Shown: positions 6,172 through 12,295 of the stretch, one piece after another
Numbering within the stretch: position 1 is the stretch's first letter
How the letters are laid out: the number at the start of each line of letters is the position of its first letter
DNA from: Proteobacteria bacterium UBA1278
Lineage (GTDB): Bacteria; Pseudomonadota; Gammaproteobacteria; Comchoanobacterales; Comchoanobacteraceae
NCBI GenBank assembly: GCA_002308435.1
Contig: DBUY01000024.1
Coordinates: 16,526 to 28,820, forward strand
Reading direction: 5' to 3'
DNA length: 12,295 nucleotides
Made by a program: the position numbers and the translations under genes
The notes under the pieces: model-generated
The model's database searches: none
Told to the model about the DNA's origin: nothing
The model's input: only the letters and a program-made list of their open reading frames with translations

Positions 6172-7926
6172 CTAAATCGGTTGGTAGATACGAAAGTTCA
6201 AGCGAGGGCTTAATGATGGATTACTTGAATGATTGCGCAGCGGCCATGCGACACTGACTTCAAGATTACCCACGAAAGATTGCCACATGATGCCAGAGCC
6301 AACTGCATAGGATGCACGTGTGTCTGACCATTGTGTAAATGCATCGCCACTGTCTATAAAGACAAGCCCATAGAGATCGGAGCTGATTGCACGTTGTAAT
6401 TCCAAGGACGCCTGATATAGGTAATTATTCGTGCGGGCATTATCATTCGGGTCGGCCCCGATACTATTGAACTCAAACCCACGGATTGAGTATGCACCAC
6501 CAGTATAGAAAAACCAGCCGATCGGGAGCTGATCTTCATCACCACTAGTTCGAACAACCCCTTGTTTAAATCGGGCAAGAGCAGATAGTTTGGGTAGTAT
6601 GCGGTAATGTAATTTTTGCGTCATAACCACACGAATAAAGTCAGCAGGCGTGAGTAATGGACGAAAATTTGCCATGATATCTTGTGTCAATTGCAGGTTG
6701 ATCCGTCGCTGTGGATGGTTAAATTGTTGCGTGTACTCAACTTTTGGGTAAAGGAACTGATTGTTTATTTTCGAAGCACCATCATACTGTGATTGATCGA
6801 GTGCGTAATTAACTGACCATTCCCGGCGCTGCATACGGTACTGTGTAGGTCGTGTCACCAGAACATGACTGACAGATAGCGTCAAGTTTTGGTCTGTACC
6901 AACAAAATCAATGTCGTTATATCGATAACTCAAGCGAATCGTGTTGTAATCCTTAGTGGGATGCGTTCGAGGAATTGATAGTGTGGTCACAAAATAACGA
7001 TACTGATTGCTAGACAACAATTCGGTTGTAGACTGCATCCCGCGTCGACTGAGTCGATTCCTCCTGATCGTAGCACTGTAGAAAAAATCATTAGAGGAGG
7101 TTATCCCAACGCCAACCCCATACTGTAAACGCGGTGTTGGCTCATAGAACACCTGAGTCGGAATCTGTCGATCTTCAAAAGCACCACTGAACGGCAACAC
7201 AGTGATATAGCTAAACAAGTTAGTTGACTCAAGATTATTTTTATAGGCGGAGAGCAGTGCTTCGTCGTACATCATGCCAGGTTTAAAGTCGGCAAATGAG
7301 CGTAAATAATCTGGGTCATATATATTATTTGGGATGTAAATTGGACCAAATTGGTATCGGGGACCAGTATCGAGCTGTAGTTTGATTTGCGCACTGTAGC
7401 GATCTGGATGAATGGTTAACTGAGATGATTGAGTAGATGCGCTCAGAAAACCAAATCGTCGACTGACTTCCAGTAGCTGACTTTTCTGTGCGTCATAGTC
7501 ATCAGCTCGGAAGACTTGACCGCGCGCGAGTAATGTTTGAGATTGGATCATAGGCGTTAAGAGCGCCTCACCAGGACCTGAAATTTCAATAGAGAATTCA
7601 GTGATTCGAACCGGCTTATTCAATTGACAATCAACATAGAAGATTAGGTTCGGTGATTGTTGCGGTGTCTGTATCTGACACTGCGCAGAGAAAAAGCCAT
7701 ACGGCTTTGCTGCTTCTTCAACAAGATCAGCAATACGTCGCTGGTATTGCTCGAGTCGAAATGCACTAACAGGTCCTCTCGGTGCGGTTATCTGTGCAGC
7801 GATCAAACGTTGCGCATTCGTTTGTAGATAGTCAGGGATTTCTTGTGAAAACTGAATTTGATAGTCTGATGCTGTCGCGCCAAGTGGGAGTATCAAAAAC
7901 AAGAAAAAAAGCACCATCGCTATCAA
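6172..7926 (-). CDS. tamA: TamA, outer-membrane Omp85-family assembly protein
   Basis: TamA is an Omp85 beta-barrel that partners TamB in outer-membrane protein and lipid handling. The 584-residue product (E. coli TamA is 577) has a hydrophobic signal sequence at about 4-15 with likely cleavage after ATA at 17-19. POTRA domains occupy about 20-260 and a 16-strand barrel runs from about 265 to the C-terminus. The Omp85 lid-lock motif is present as SIRGF (Arg482, Gly483, Phe484), and the sequence ends in a short beta strand (LNFRIYQPI). The start is uncertain. TTG 7926 has GGAG ten bases upstream and an in-frame stop at 7932-7934, while ATG 7917 gives the same protein minus three residues but lacks a well-spaced site. 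A TATAAT at 7950-7945 on the minus strand could be a -10 box, but it would leave almost no leader, so I do not call it. It is the first gene of the tamA-tamB unit and divergent from the HolD-like gene. Confidence 0.94.
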   Translation of the reverse strand: MIAMVLFFLFLILPLGATASDYQIQFSQEIPDYLQTNAQRLIAAQITAPRGPVSAFRLEQYQRRIADLVEEAAKPYGFFSAQCQIQTPQQSPNLIFYVDCQLNKPVRITEFSIEISGPGEALLTPMIQSQTLLARGQVFRADDYDAQKSQLLEVSRRFGFLSASTQSSQLTIHPDRYSAQIKLQLDTGPRYQFGPIYIPNNIYDPDYLRSFADFKPGMMYDEALLSAYKNNLESTNLFSYITVLPFSGAFEDRQIPTQVFYEPTPRLQYGVGVGITSSNDFFYSATIRRNRLSRRGMQSTTELLSSNQYRYFVTTLSIPRTHPTKDYNTIRLSYRYNDIDFVGTDQNLTLSVSHVLVTRPTQYRMQRREWSVNYALDQSQYDGASKINNQFLYPKVEYTQQFNHPQRRINLQLTQDIMANFRPLLTPADFIRVVMTQKLHYRILPKLSALARFKQGVVRTSGDEDQLPIGWFFYTGGAYSIRGFEFNSIGADPNDNARTNNYLYQASLELQRAISSDLYGLVFIDSGDAFTQWSDTRASYAVGSGIMWQSFVGNLEVSVAWPLRNHSSNPSLSPRLNFRIYQPI

Positions 7927-7936
7927 GAGAGACTAT

Positions 7937-7940
7937 CTCC
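7937..7940 (-). promoter_or_regulatory. Shine-Dalgarno GGAG upstream of tamA
   Basis: GGAG on the minus strand is ten bases before TTG 7926 and nineteen before ATG 7917. The spacing favours the TTG although ten bases is long. This is the only purine-rich site near either start. Confidence 0.45.
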
Positions 7941-8029
7941 GTTAATTATAGCCTACATGTGGTAACTGGCACCAGCCCAAAGGTCAAAAAGATAACGGTG
8001 AGTCGCGGTTTTTAATATAAAAAAGCCCA

Positions 8030-8038
8030 TGTTATACT
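8030..8038 (+). promoter_or_regulatory. Extended -10 element upstream of the HolD-like gene
   Basis: TGT followed by TATACT (8033-8038). No convincing -35 box is seen at the expected distance; the bases near 8010-8015 are only T-rich. Extended -10 promoters can work without one. Transcription would start near 8045 and leave a leader of about 26 bases before ATG 8071. Confidence 0.5.
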
Positions 8039-8070
8039 TTCATCAACTACACGACGTCAGTAAATAATCA

Positions 8071-8523
8071 ATGCCAACGTTATCCAATCTTCCAGAAGTC
8101 GGACTCGCTATGTTAGGGTTCCCGCTATTTAGGGCACAAGATAGTGCCTCCTCACGCCTCTTTGCGCTCAAAGACCATGATCAAGAGTCAATTGGTCAAA
8201 TGGTCATTGTGGAGCAGCAAGGTGTGTACCAAGATTTTTTGCGCGCTTTTTTCAACACCCGATCAAACCAACTGGTAGAAGTCGCCCCTGAATTACTAAA
8301 TCAAGCGCTCGAGAAGCAGAAAATGTGGGTATGGAGCTTTCACAGTGCCGCAAAACAACGCGCGTTTATGCCAACGCTCGAAAAATGCACTTTTGGCCAA
8401 GTCATTATGTTGGGATCAGCACAATCTTTGTGGATCTGCCTGCCTAGTCCTACTGAATGGATGCAAACTGCTGAGACCAAGCGCCGTTACTGGAGAGATT
8501 ATCAAGAGTTATTTTGCACTTAG
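8071..8523 (+). CDS. Small cytoplasmic protein resembling DNA polymerase III psi subunit (HolD)
   Basis: The 150-residue protein has no signal peptide or membrane helix. Its layout resembles psi (E. coli HolD, 137 residues), which joins chi to the clamp loader. An N-terminal LPEVGLAMLGFPLFRA parallels the psi LxxLGI-W segment. Then comes a strand-helix region (GQMVIVEQ, then FLRAFF), a Trp-containing strand (KMWVWSF), and a C-terminal PSPTEWMQTAETKRRYW region like the psi ending with a basic residue, Trp and a final helix. Psi sequences diverge fast, so similarity by eye is weak and I leave the symbol blank. The start ATG 8071 lacks a good Shine-Dalgarno site; the next ATG (8110) would remove the conserved N-terminal segment. 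The glyA promoter -35 lies inside its last codons. Confidence 0.45.
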   Translation: MPTLSNLPEVGLAMLGFPLFRAQDSASSRLFALKDHDQESIGQMVIVEQQGVYQDFLRAFFNTRSNQLVEVAPELLNQALEKQKMWVWSFHSAAKQRAFMPTLEKCTFGQVIMLGSAQSLWICLPSPTEWMQTAETKRRYWRDYQELFCT

Positions 8524-8542
8524 CAAACGCATTTGTTATCAT
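8514..8542 (+). promoter_or_regulatory. Proposed extended -10 promoter of glyA, starting inside the preceding gene
   Basis: TTGCAC (8514-8519) falls in the last codons of the HolD-like gene. A 17-base spacer leads to TATCAT (8537-8542), preceded by TGT (8534-8536). Transcription would start near 8549, giving a 20-base leader with GGAG at 8558-8561. This would let the glyA-nrdR-nusB-pgpA group be expressed separately from the upstream gene. Confidence 0.6.
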
Positions 8543-8557
8543 ATTGCAGGCTTTATC

Positions 8558-8561
8558 GGAG
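8558..8561 (+). promoter_or_regulatory. Ribosome binding site that fixes a GTG start for glyA
   Basis: GGAG is seven bases before GTG 8569. The in-frame TTG at 8533 is upstream of the predicted transcript start and would add twelve residues not found in the family. Confidence 0.8.
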
Positions 8562-8568
8562 AATAGCG

Positions 8569-9816
8569 GTGGTCGTCACAAATCAAACATCAACAGACAC
8601 GGTAGTCATTAATTTAATAGAACAGGAGCGTGTCCGGCAACAAAACAACATCGTGTTGATTGCCTCAGAAAATTTTGCTAGCCCTGATGTTATGCGTGCG
8701 CAAGGTAGCGTGTTGACAAATAAGTATGCAGAGGGCTATCCCGGACGTCGCTATTATGCCGGTTGTGAATTCGTCGATCAAATCGAACAACTTGCGATTG
8801 ATCGAGCGAAAGAATTATTTGGCGTTAAACATGTCAACGTACAGCCACACTCTGGCTCACAAGCAAATCTCGCTGTATTCAAAGCAATACTGAAGCCAGG
8901 TGACACCTTCATGGGGCTCGATCTAGCCCATGGCGGCCATCTATCTCACGGCTGTAAAGCAAATATTTCCGGGCAGTACTACAATGCAGTGACCTATCGC
9001 CTGAATGCTGAAACAGAAGCGCTCGATTACGATGAGATTGAGCAGCAAGCAATTGCCTGTCAACCAAAGCTGATCATTGCTGGATACTCAGCTTACTCTC
9101 TTCAAATTGATTGGGCGCGGTTACGCGCTATCTGTGACAAGGTAGGGGCTAAACTGCATGCTGATATTGCGCATATTGCTGGTTTGATCTCAGCAGGACT
9201 TTTTCCGTCACCAACACCCTATGCAGATGTCATGACCACCACAACACACAAATCATTACGTGGACCGAGAGGGGGCATGATCATGGTGCCACGCGACGAA
9301 GCGCTGGCTAAGCGTTGCGACCAAGCAATCTTTCCTGGGCTACAGGGTGGGCCGCTGATGCACATTATCGCTGCAAAAGCAGTTGCTTTTCACGAGGCCT
9401 TGCAACCAGGTTTTGTTGAGTATCAGCGTCAAGTGATTACAAATGCTCAAGCCATGTGTAAAGCATTTCAAGCACTTGGCTACAAAGTGACCTCCAATAG
9501 GACGGATACGCATTTATTTCTCGTTGATCTCACCGACAAAGAGCTGACTGGTAAAGTGGCTGAAGAAGCCCTTGATCAAATCGGCATTATTGTGAATAAA
9601 AATACTGTGCCCAACGATAAACGCTCACCGTTTGTCACAAGCGGGCTACGTATCGGCTCTTGTGCAATCACTACGAGGGGCGCAGACGCAAATGCCATGA
9701 AAGAAATCGTTGAGATGATTGACAAGTGTCTCTCAAATCATTCGGATGAGGCAGTTCTCAGTCAGTTAAAGCAGAAAGTAAAGGCATTCTGCCAACGTTA
9801 TCCAATTTACGAGTGA
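8569..9816 (+). CDS. glyA: Serine hydroxymethyltransferase
   Basis: This PLP enzyme converts serine and tetrahydrofolate to glycine and methylene-tetrahydrofolate in the cytoplasm, the main source of one-carbon units. From GTG 8569 it has 415 residues (E. coli GlyA has 417). Visible family motifs are IASENF, NKYAEGYPG, RYYAGCEFVD, PHSGSQAN, LAHGGHLSHG, the PLP-contacting DIAHIAG, TTTTHKSLRGPRGG with Schiff-base Lys228, FPGLQGGPLMH, NKNTVPND and the C-terminal SGLRIG with substrate-binding Arg. All are intact, so it should be active. The GTG was chosen over an upstream TTG because GGAG lies seven bases before it. nrdR begins nine bases after the stop, so the two are very likely co-transcribed. 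Confidence 0.98.
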   Translation: MVVTNQTSTDTVVINLIEQERVRQQNNIVLIASENFASPDVMRAQGSVLTNKYAEGYPGRRYYAGCEFVDQIEQLAIDRAKELFGVKHVNVQPHSGSQANLAVFKAILKPGDTFMGLDLAHGGHLSHGCKANISGQYYNAVTYRLNAETEALDYDEIEQQAIACQPKLIIAGYSAYSLQIDWARLRAICDKVGAKLHADIAHIAGLISAGLFPSPTPYADVMTTTTHKSLRGPRGGMIMVPRDEALAKRCDQAIFPGLQGGPLMHIIAAKAVAFHEALQPGFVEYQRQVITNAQAMCKAFQALGYKVTSNRTDTHLFLVDLTDKELTGKVAEEALDQIGIIVNKNTVPNDKRSPFVTSGLRIGSCAITTRGADANAMKEIVEMIDKCLSNHSDEAVLSQLKQKVKAFCQRYPIYE

Positions 9817-9825
9817 GATGTCCCT

Positions 9826-10338
9826 ATGTGGTGCCCACGTTGTAAAGAAAAAGAAACTAAAGTGATCGACTCACGCGTTGCAAAGGAACTGGTTTGTATC
9901 CGTCGTCGACGAGAATGTGTTGCATGCGGGTATCGGTTCACAACACGCGAATACATCGAGGTGCGCTATCCTCGCGTCGTCAAGCGAGGCGGTGGGCGTT
10001 CACAGTTTGACGTCAGCAAGCTGCGCCGAGGCGTCAGTCGTGCCCTGGATAAGCGACCTGTTACATCAGAGCGGTATGAGCAGATGATTACATCGATCTG
10101 CGAGCGGATTTGCGAGACATCGGAAGATGAAATCACCAGTCAGGCAATCGGAGAATTGACACTCAAAACGCTGCAGCAAGAAGATGAGGTTGCCTATGTG
10201 CGATTTGCATCTGTCTATCAAAGCTTTGACAATATAGAATCTTTTCACGCACTCATCGAGCATATGCGAGAGCAGAAAGAAGAACAATTAGAAACACAGA
10301 CAGAAAGCGAACAGAGTGACGCAGGGAGAACAACATGA
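9826..10338 (+). CDS. nrdR: Transcriptional repressor NrdR of ribonucleotide reductase genes
   Basis: NrdR senses ATP and dATP and represses ribonucleotide reductase operons by binding paired NrdR boxes. The 170-residue product has a zinc ribbon with Cys3, Cys6, Cys31 and Cys34, and the DNA-contacting IRRRREC stretch at 25-31. An ATP-cone domain at about 49-139 includes PRVVKRGG, LDKRPV and DEVAYVRFASVYQSF. The C-terminal tail beyond about 150 is a Glu/Gln/Ser-rich extension that makes it about 20 residues longer than the E. coli protein (149). The ATG is preceded by a weak GAGTGAG-like stretch overlapping the end of glyA. Its last codons overlap the nusB start (ATGA). Confidence 0.97.
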   Translation: MWCPRCKEKETKVIDSRVAKELVCIRRRRECVACGYRFTTREYIEVRYPRVVKRGGGRSQFDVSKLRRGVSRALDKRPVTSERYEQMITSICERICETSEDEITSQAIGELTLKTLQQEDEVAYVRFASVYQSFDNIESFHALIEHMREQKEEQLETQTESEQSDAGRTT

Positions 10339-10757
10339 CACAGAAAATGCCTAAGAAATTTCATCAAAAGCGTCAAGCACGGAAAATCGTATTCAGTGCA
10401 TTGTATGCTGCGCGGGTTACTGGTGGAAAAATTGATCTCCAGGCAGTCGAGCAGCAACTGAATGAAGATGAAAGTTCTGATATTGACTATGCCAAGACAT
10501 TATTAACATCCTATGAGACGCACCAAGAAACAGTCACACAACTGATCTCTGATGCATGCAATCATAAGGCACGATCTGGTAATACAGATGTTGAACGCGC
10601 AATTCTAGAAATGGCAACTGCTGAGCTCATCGCAGCCACAGTGCCTAAGAAAGTAGCAATCAATGAAGCGATAGAAATCGCAAAAATATATGGCGCAGAG
10701 GACGGCTATAAATATATCAATGGTGTCATGGATCGTATTGCAAAAGAGATCACATGA
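10335..10757 (+). CDS. nusB: Transcription antitermination factor NusB
   Basis: NusB binds boxA RNA with NusE (ribosomal protein S10) to keep RNA polymerase processive on rRNA operons. The 140-residue all-helical product has a basic N-terminus with QKRQARKIVFSALYA (family pattern RRxARexAlQaLY). The C-terminal signature includes VERAILEMATAEL, VPKKVAINEAIEIAK and the invariant GAEDGYKYINGVMD. Length and motifs are normal. The ATG shares four bases with the nrdR stop (ATGA), and GGGAG at 10324-10328 is six bases upstream, indicating translational coupling. In many gammaproteobacteria ribD, ribE, ribBA or ribH lie between nrdR and nusB; here they do not. Confidence 0.97.
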   Translation: MTQKMPKKFHQKRQARKIVFSALYAARVTGGKIDLQAVEQQLNEDESSDIDYAKTLLTSYETHQETVTQLISDACNHKARSGNTDVERAILEMATAELIAATVPKKVAINEAIEIAKIYGAEDGYKYINGVMDRIAKEIT

Positions 10758-11230
10758 TGGCATCGACTACACGCGCTTTCCAAATCACTGACTGGTGGAG
10801 CTTTGGTATGGGAACGGGCTTTATGTGGCCAAGTGGCACGGTTGGTAGTGTACTTGGAATTGGGTTGGTCGCGATCGCACATCAGATAGGTAGCCAGACG
10901 TGTTTATTGATGATGACAATAGGGGTTACAGGCCTTTCCTGGTGGGCATGTATCAAAACATGCCGAAAATTGAATCACGATGATCATCCCTGCATTGTGA
11001 GTGATGAGGTAGTCGGTATGATGTGGACAATGATTGCCGTGCCATTAACTATCAAAAGTGCATGGATAGGATTTGTGCTTTTTCGATTATTCGATATTAT
11101 CAAGCCATGGCCCATCAGTTTTTTTGACAGAGCGCACCGCTGGGGAGCACACGCGGTGATGCTAGATGATGTGATCGCTGCTTTGATGGCAAACCTGACG
11201 ATACAGATTTTCTATCTGAGCATGCTCTGA
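10754..11230 (+). CDS. pgpA: Phosphatidylglycerophosphatase A
   Basis: It dephosphorylates phosphatidylglycerophosphate to phosphatidylglycerol in the inner membrane. The 158-residue product has about four hydrophobic segments and the family motifs WPSGTVGS (25-32), VSDEVVG with Asp84 and Glu85, FRLFDIIKPWPI (110-121), and the C-terminal LDD pair Asp138/Asp139 followed by a final helix. All the acidic residues expected for this Mg-dependent enzyme are present. The start overlaps the nusB stop by four bases (ATGATGG), and ATG 10757 is an equivalent alternative. thiL usually sits between nusB and pgpA in gammaproteobacteria and is absent here. The 3' end overlaps the convergent HAD gene by 19 bases. 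Confidence 0.96.
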   Translation: MMASTTRAFQITDWWSFGMGTGFMWPSGTVGSVLGIGLVAIAHQIGSQTCLLMMTIGVTGLSWWACIKTCRKLNHDDHPCIVSDEVVGMMWTMIAVPLTIKSAWIGFVLFRLFDIIKPWPISFFDRAHRWGAHAVMLDDVIAALMANLTIQIFYLSML

Positions 11231-11904
11231 TCTTGAATATTTTGAATGACACCGGGCAGCTCATTGATGTCGATGCAGTATTTCAGGGGCTGAGGCAATA
11301 TTTCGCGAAAGTCAGTTTCTTTAAGCACGCCAGTTAGTGTGATGACACAGGGCATCCCTGCCTGATTTGCTGCCAGACAATCATTGACATGATCACCAAT
11401 GACCAAGCATGATTCAGCGGGCAGTTGAAGCATCTTTTGAATAGCAATGAGCATATCTGGTCGCGGTTTTGCAGGATAAACATCGCTGGTAGCAATATAG
11501 CGAAAACAGTCCTGCAGTTGATATTTAGCCAAATTTCGATCGATAATAGGCCGCGTACTATTTGTAAATAAACTCAACGAGATATTGCGAGAAGCTAGCC
11601 AAGATATGGTTTTTTGCTCCAGAATTAATGTACGTGAGTTTGTTGTCATCGAATGACTAAGGCGATTAGCAAGCGCCTGACATTGAGCAGGCGTCCAGTC
11701 AGGTTGCTGCAGAAAAGCGAGCGCTTCTACCGCAGTCATGCCCGATATAGCCTGACAGTCTACTTGAGATGGTTCAGGTAAGCCGCTCGCTAGGCATGCG
11801 TCTTTAATAATCGTAAGGCGATGCTGAACATTAGACTCGACAGTACCACACCAATCTGTGATGACAGCCTGAATAGTTGGGGTTTTATGATCTCTGAGTG
11901 ACAT
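11212..11904 (-). CDS. HAD-superfamily hydrolase (phosphoglycolate phosphatase-like) with variant motif I
   Basis: The 230-residue protein has a haloacid dehalogenase fold with a helical cap at about 26-98. Motif I is TDWCGT: nucleophile Asp17 is present, but the usual second Asp (general acid/base) is Cys19. Motif II is LFTNST around Thr114, motif III is Lys146 in AKPRPDML, and motif IV is GDHVND with Asp171 and Asp175. The downstream half resembles Gph/PhnX-like phosphatases. Phosphonatase PhnX also lacks the second Asp (DWAGT), but its Schiff-base cap Lys appears to be Ala here (GMTAVEAL), so phosphonoacetaldehyde hydrolase is unlikely. ATG 11904 was preferred over an in-frame GTG at 11949, which would give a 15-residue hydrophobic extension before motif I and overlap the upstream gene by 65 bases. 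With ATG 11904 the overlap is 20 bases. The substrate is unknown. Confidence 0.85.
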   Translation of the reverse strand: MSLRDHKTPTIQAVITDWCGTVESNVQHRLTIIKDACLASGLPEPSQVDCQAISGMTAVEALAFLQQPDWTPAQCQALANRLSHSMTTNSRTLILEQKTISWLASRNISLSLFTNSTRPIIDRNLAKYQLQDCFRYIATSDVYPAKPRPDMLIAIQKMLQLPAESCLVIGDHVNDCLAANQAGMPCVITLTGVLKETDFREILPQPLKYCIDINELPGVIQNIQDQSMLR

Positions 11905-12295
11905 GAGCCCCAAGATTTTCTGTGTAGTGATCAGGATCGTTAGGATCACTTTCGGTGCTTAGTGAACGCTCGCGCGAGATGTTAATTAGCGAGCTAGCAG
12001 CAGCCGCGGAACGAGACTCGGGCACATTAGGGAAATGAATTTTTGAACCGTTAGTCCCTGGCCAAAATACCCCATGAATGAGTGAATCTACGAGCGAATC
12101 GCCACCAAGACAAAGAAATAAAGTGCCAGAGAAGACACCTGACACAACGCCAATCATAAGTGGGTAGGCACTGATCGCAGTGGTCAGCACAACCGGCTCA
12201 AACAGATATAACCCACCCAGGCACCCCATTATTTTGGATGCACCTTCCACCATTTTGAACAAACTGTCTCGCTCTGGAATGAAGCGAGCACGCTG
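11885..12295 (-). CDS. Unrecognised membrane protein with Ser-rich polar tail, 5' end outside the window
   Basis: The frame is open to the right edge, reading ...RFIPERDSLFKM... before the TTG at 12262, so the true start probably lies outside. In the visible 136 residues a glycine-rich hydrophobic stretch contains two likely membrane helices, one at GCLGGLYLFEPVVLTTAISA and one covering PLMIGVVSGVFSGTLFLCL. A short amphipathic part (DSLVDSLIHGVFWPG) follows. The last 50 residues are polar and Ser/Asp/Glu-rich (SRSAAAASSL, SLSTESDPNDPD), probably disordered. I do not recognise the family. Its stop overlaps the HAD gene start by 20 bases, suggesting co-transcription. It could be an envelope protein or a secreted protein, but nothing decides this. 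Confidence 0.65.
   Translation of the reverse strand, partial: QRARFIPERDSLFKMVEGASKIMGCLGGLYLFEPVVLTTAISAYPLMIGVVSGVFSGTLFLCLGGDSLVDSLIHGVFWPGTNGSKIHFPNVPESRSAAAASSLINISRERSLSTESDPNDPDHYTENLGAHVTQRS

Noticed and set aside
6354..6578. Short open frames inside tamA, tamB, nrdR and glyA on either strand
   Set aside because: They overlap strongly supported genes in other frames and have neither ribosome binding sites nor recognisable domains.
7945..7950. TATAAT on the minus strand upstream of tamA as a -10 box
   Set aside because: The start of transcription would fall within the GGAG at 7937-7940, and no -35 is seen at 16-18 bases, so I do not call it.
7966..7975. Small palindrome CTGG-CA-CCAG between tamA and the HolD-like gene
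   Set aside because: Four-base arms are expected by chance, and nothing else supports an operator here.
8533..8568. TTG start for GlyA giving twelve more residues
   Set aside because: It lies upstream of the predicted transcript start, and the added residues do not resemble the GlyA N-terminus.
11136..11159. Inverted repeat CACCGC...GCGGTG near the end of pgpA
   Set aside because: It sits inside coding sequence with a 12-base loop and no T-run, so a terminator is not supported.
11905..11949. GTG start for the HAD protein giving a 15-residue hydrophobic N-terminus
   Set aside because: HAD motif I normally lies near residue 10-20, and the extension would overlap the upstream gene by 65 bases.

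Overview
The window looks like a piece of a gammaproteobacterial chromosome with moderate, slightly AT-rich composition. The evidence is an E. coli-type family I pyrophosphatase, a TamA/TamB pair, and a glyA-nrdR-nusB-pgpA cluster, an order characteristic of Gammaproteobacteria. Genus cannot be read from the sequence. The missing riboflavin and thiL genes in that cluster, together with several unrecognised membrane proteins, would fit a reduced or host-associated lineage, but that is inference.

Layout. (1) At 2-622 (+) is the 3' part of a short-chain dehydrogenase very like the SDR domain of HSDL2. (2) At 726-1286 (+) is a periplasmic Cu,Zn superoxide dismutase (sodC), and at 1391-1924 (+) inorganic pyrophosphatase (ppa). 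Each has its own extended -10 promoter, and both promoter regions carry TAGC/GCTA half-sites. (3) A minus-strand block reads tamA (7926-6172), tamB (6163-3461), then an unrecognised two-helix membrane protein (3361-2039) with its own near-consensus promoter. TamA and TamB form the translocation and assembly module that links inner and outer membrane in envelope biogenesis and lipid transport. (4) Divergent from tamA is a plus-strand block: a small protein resembling the psi subunit (HolD) of DNA polymerase III, then glyA, nrdR, nusB and pgpA, tightly packed with ATGA-type overlaps between the last three. These cover one-carbon metabolism, control of ribonucleotide reductase, transcription antitermination and phosphatidylglycerol synthesis. 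(5) Convergent to pgpA, and overlapping it by 19 bp, is a HAD-family hydrolase whose motif I has Cys in place of the second Asp. Upstream of it lies an unrecognised membrane protein that runs off the right edge.

Starts were revised where a Shine-Dalgarno site or family length argued for it: ppa at 1391, the membrane protein at 3361, glyA at a GTG at 8569, and the HAD protein at 11904. No intergenic gap exceeds about 145 bp. I saw no tRNA, rRNA, CRISPR array, insertion sequence or phage gene. Most of the window is ordinary core chromosome. The least explained items are the 440-residue membrane protein next to tamAB, the HAD variant, the truncated gene at the right edge, and the shared promoter architecture.
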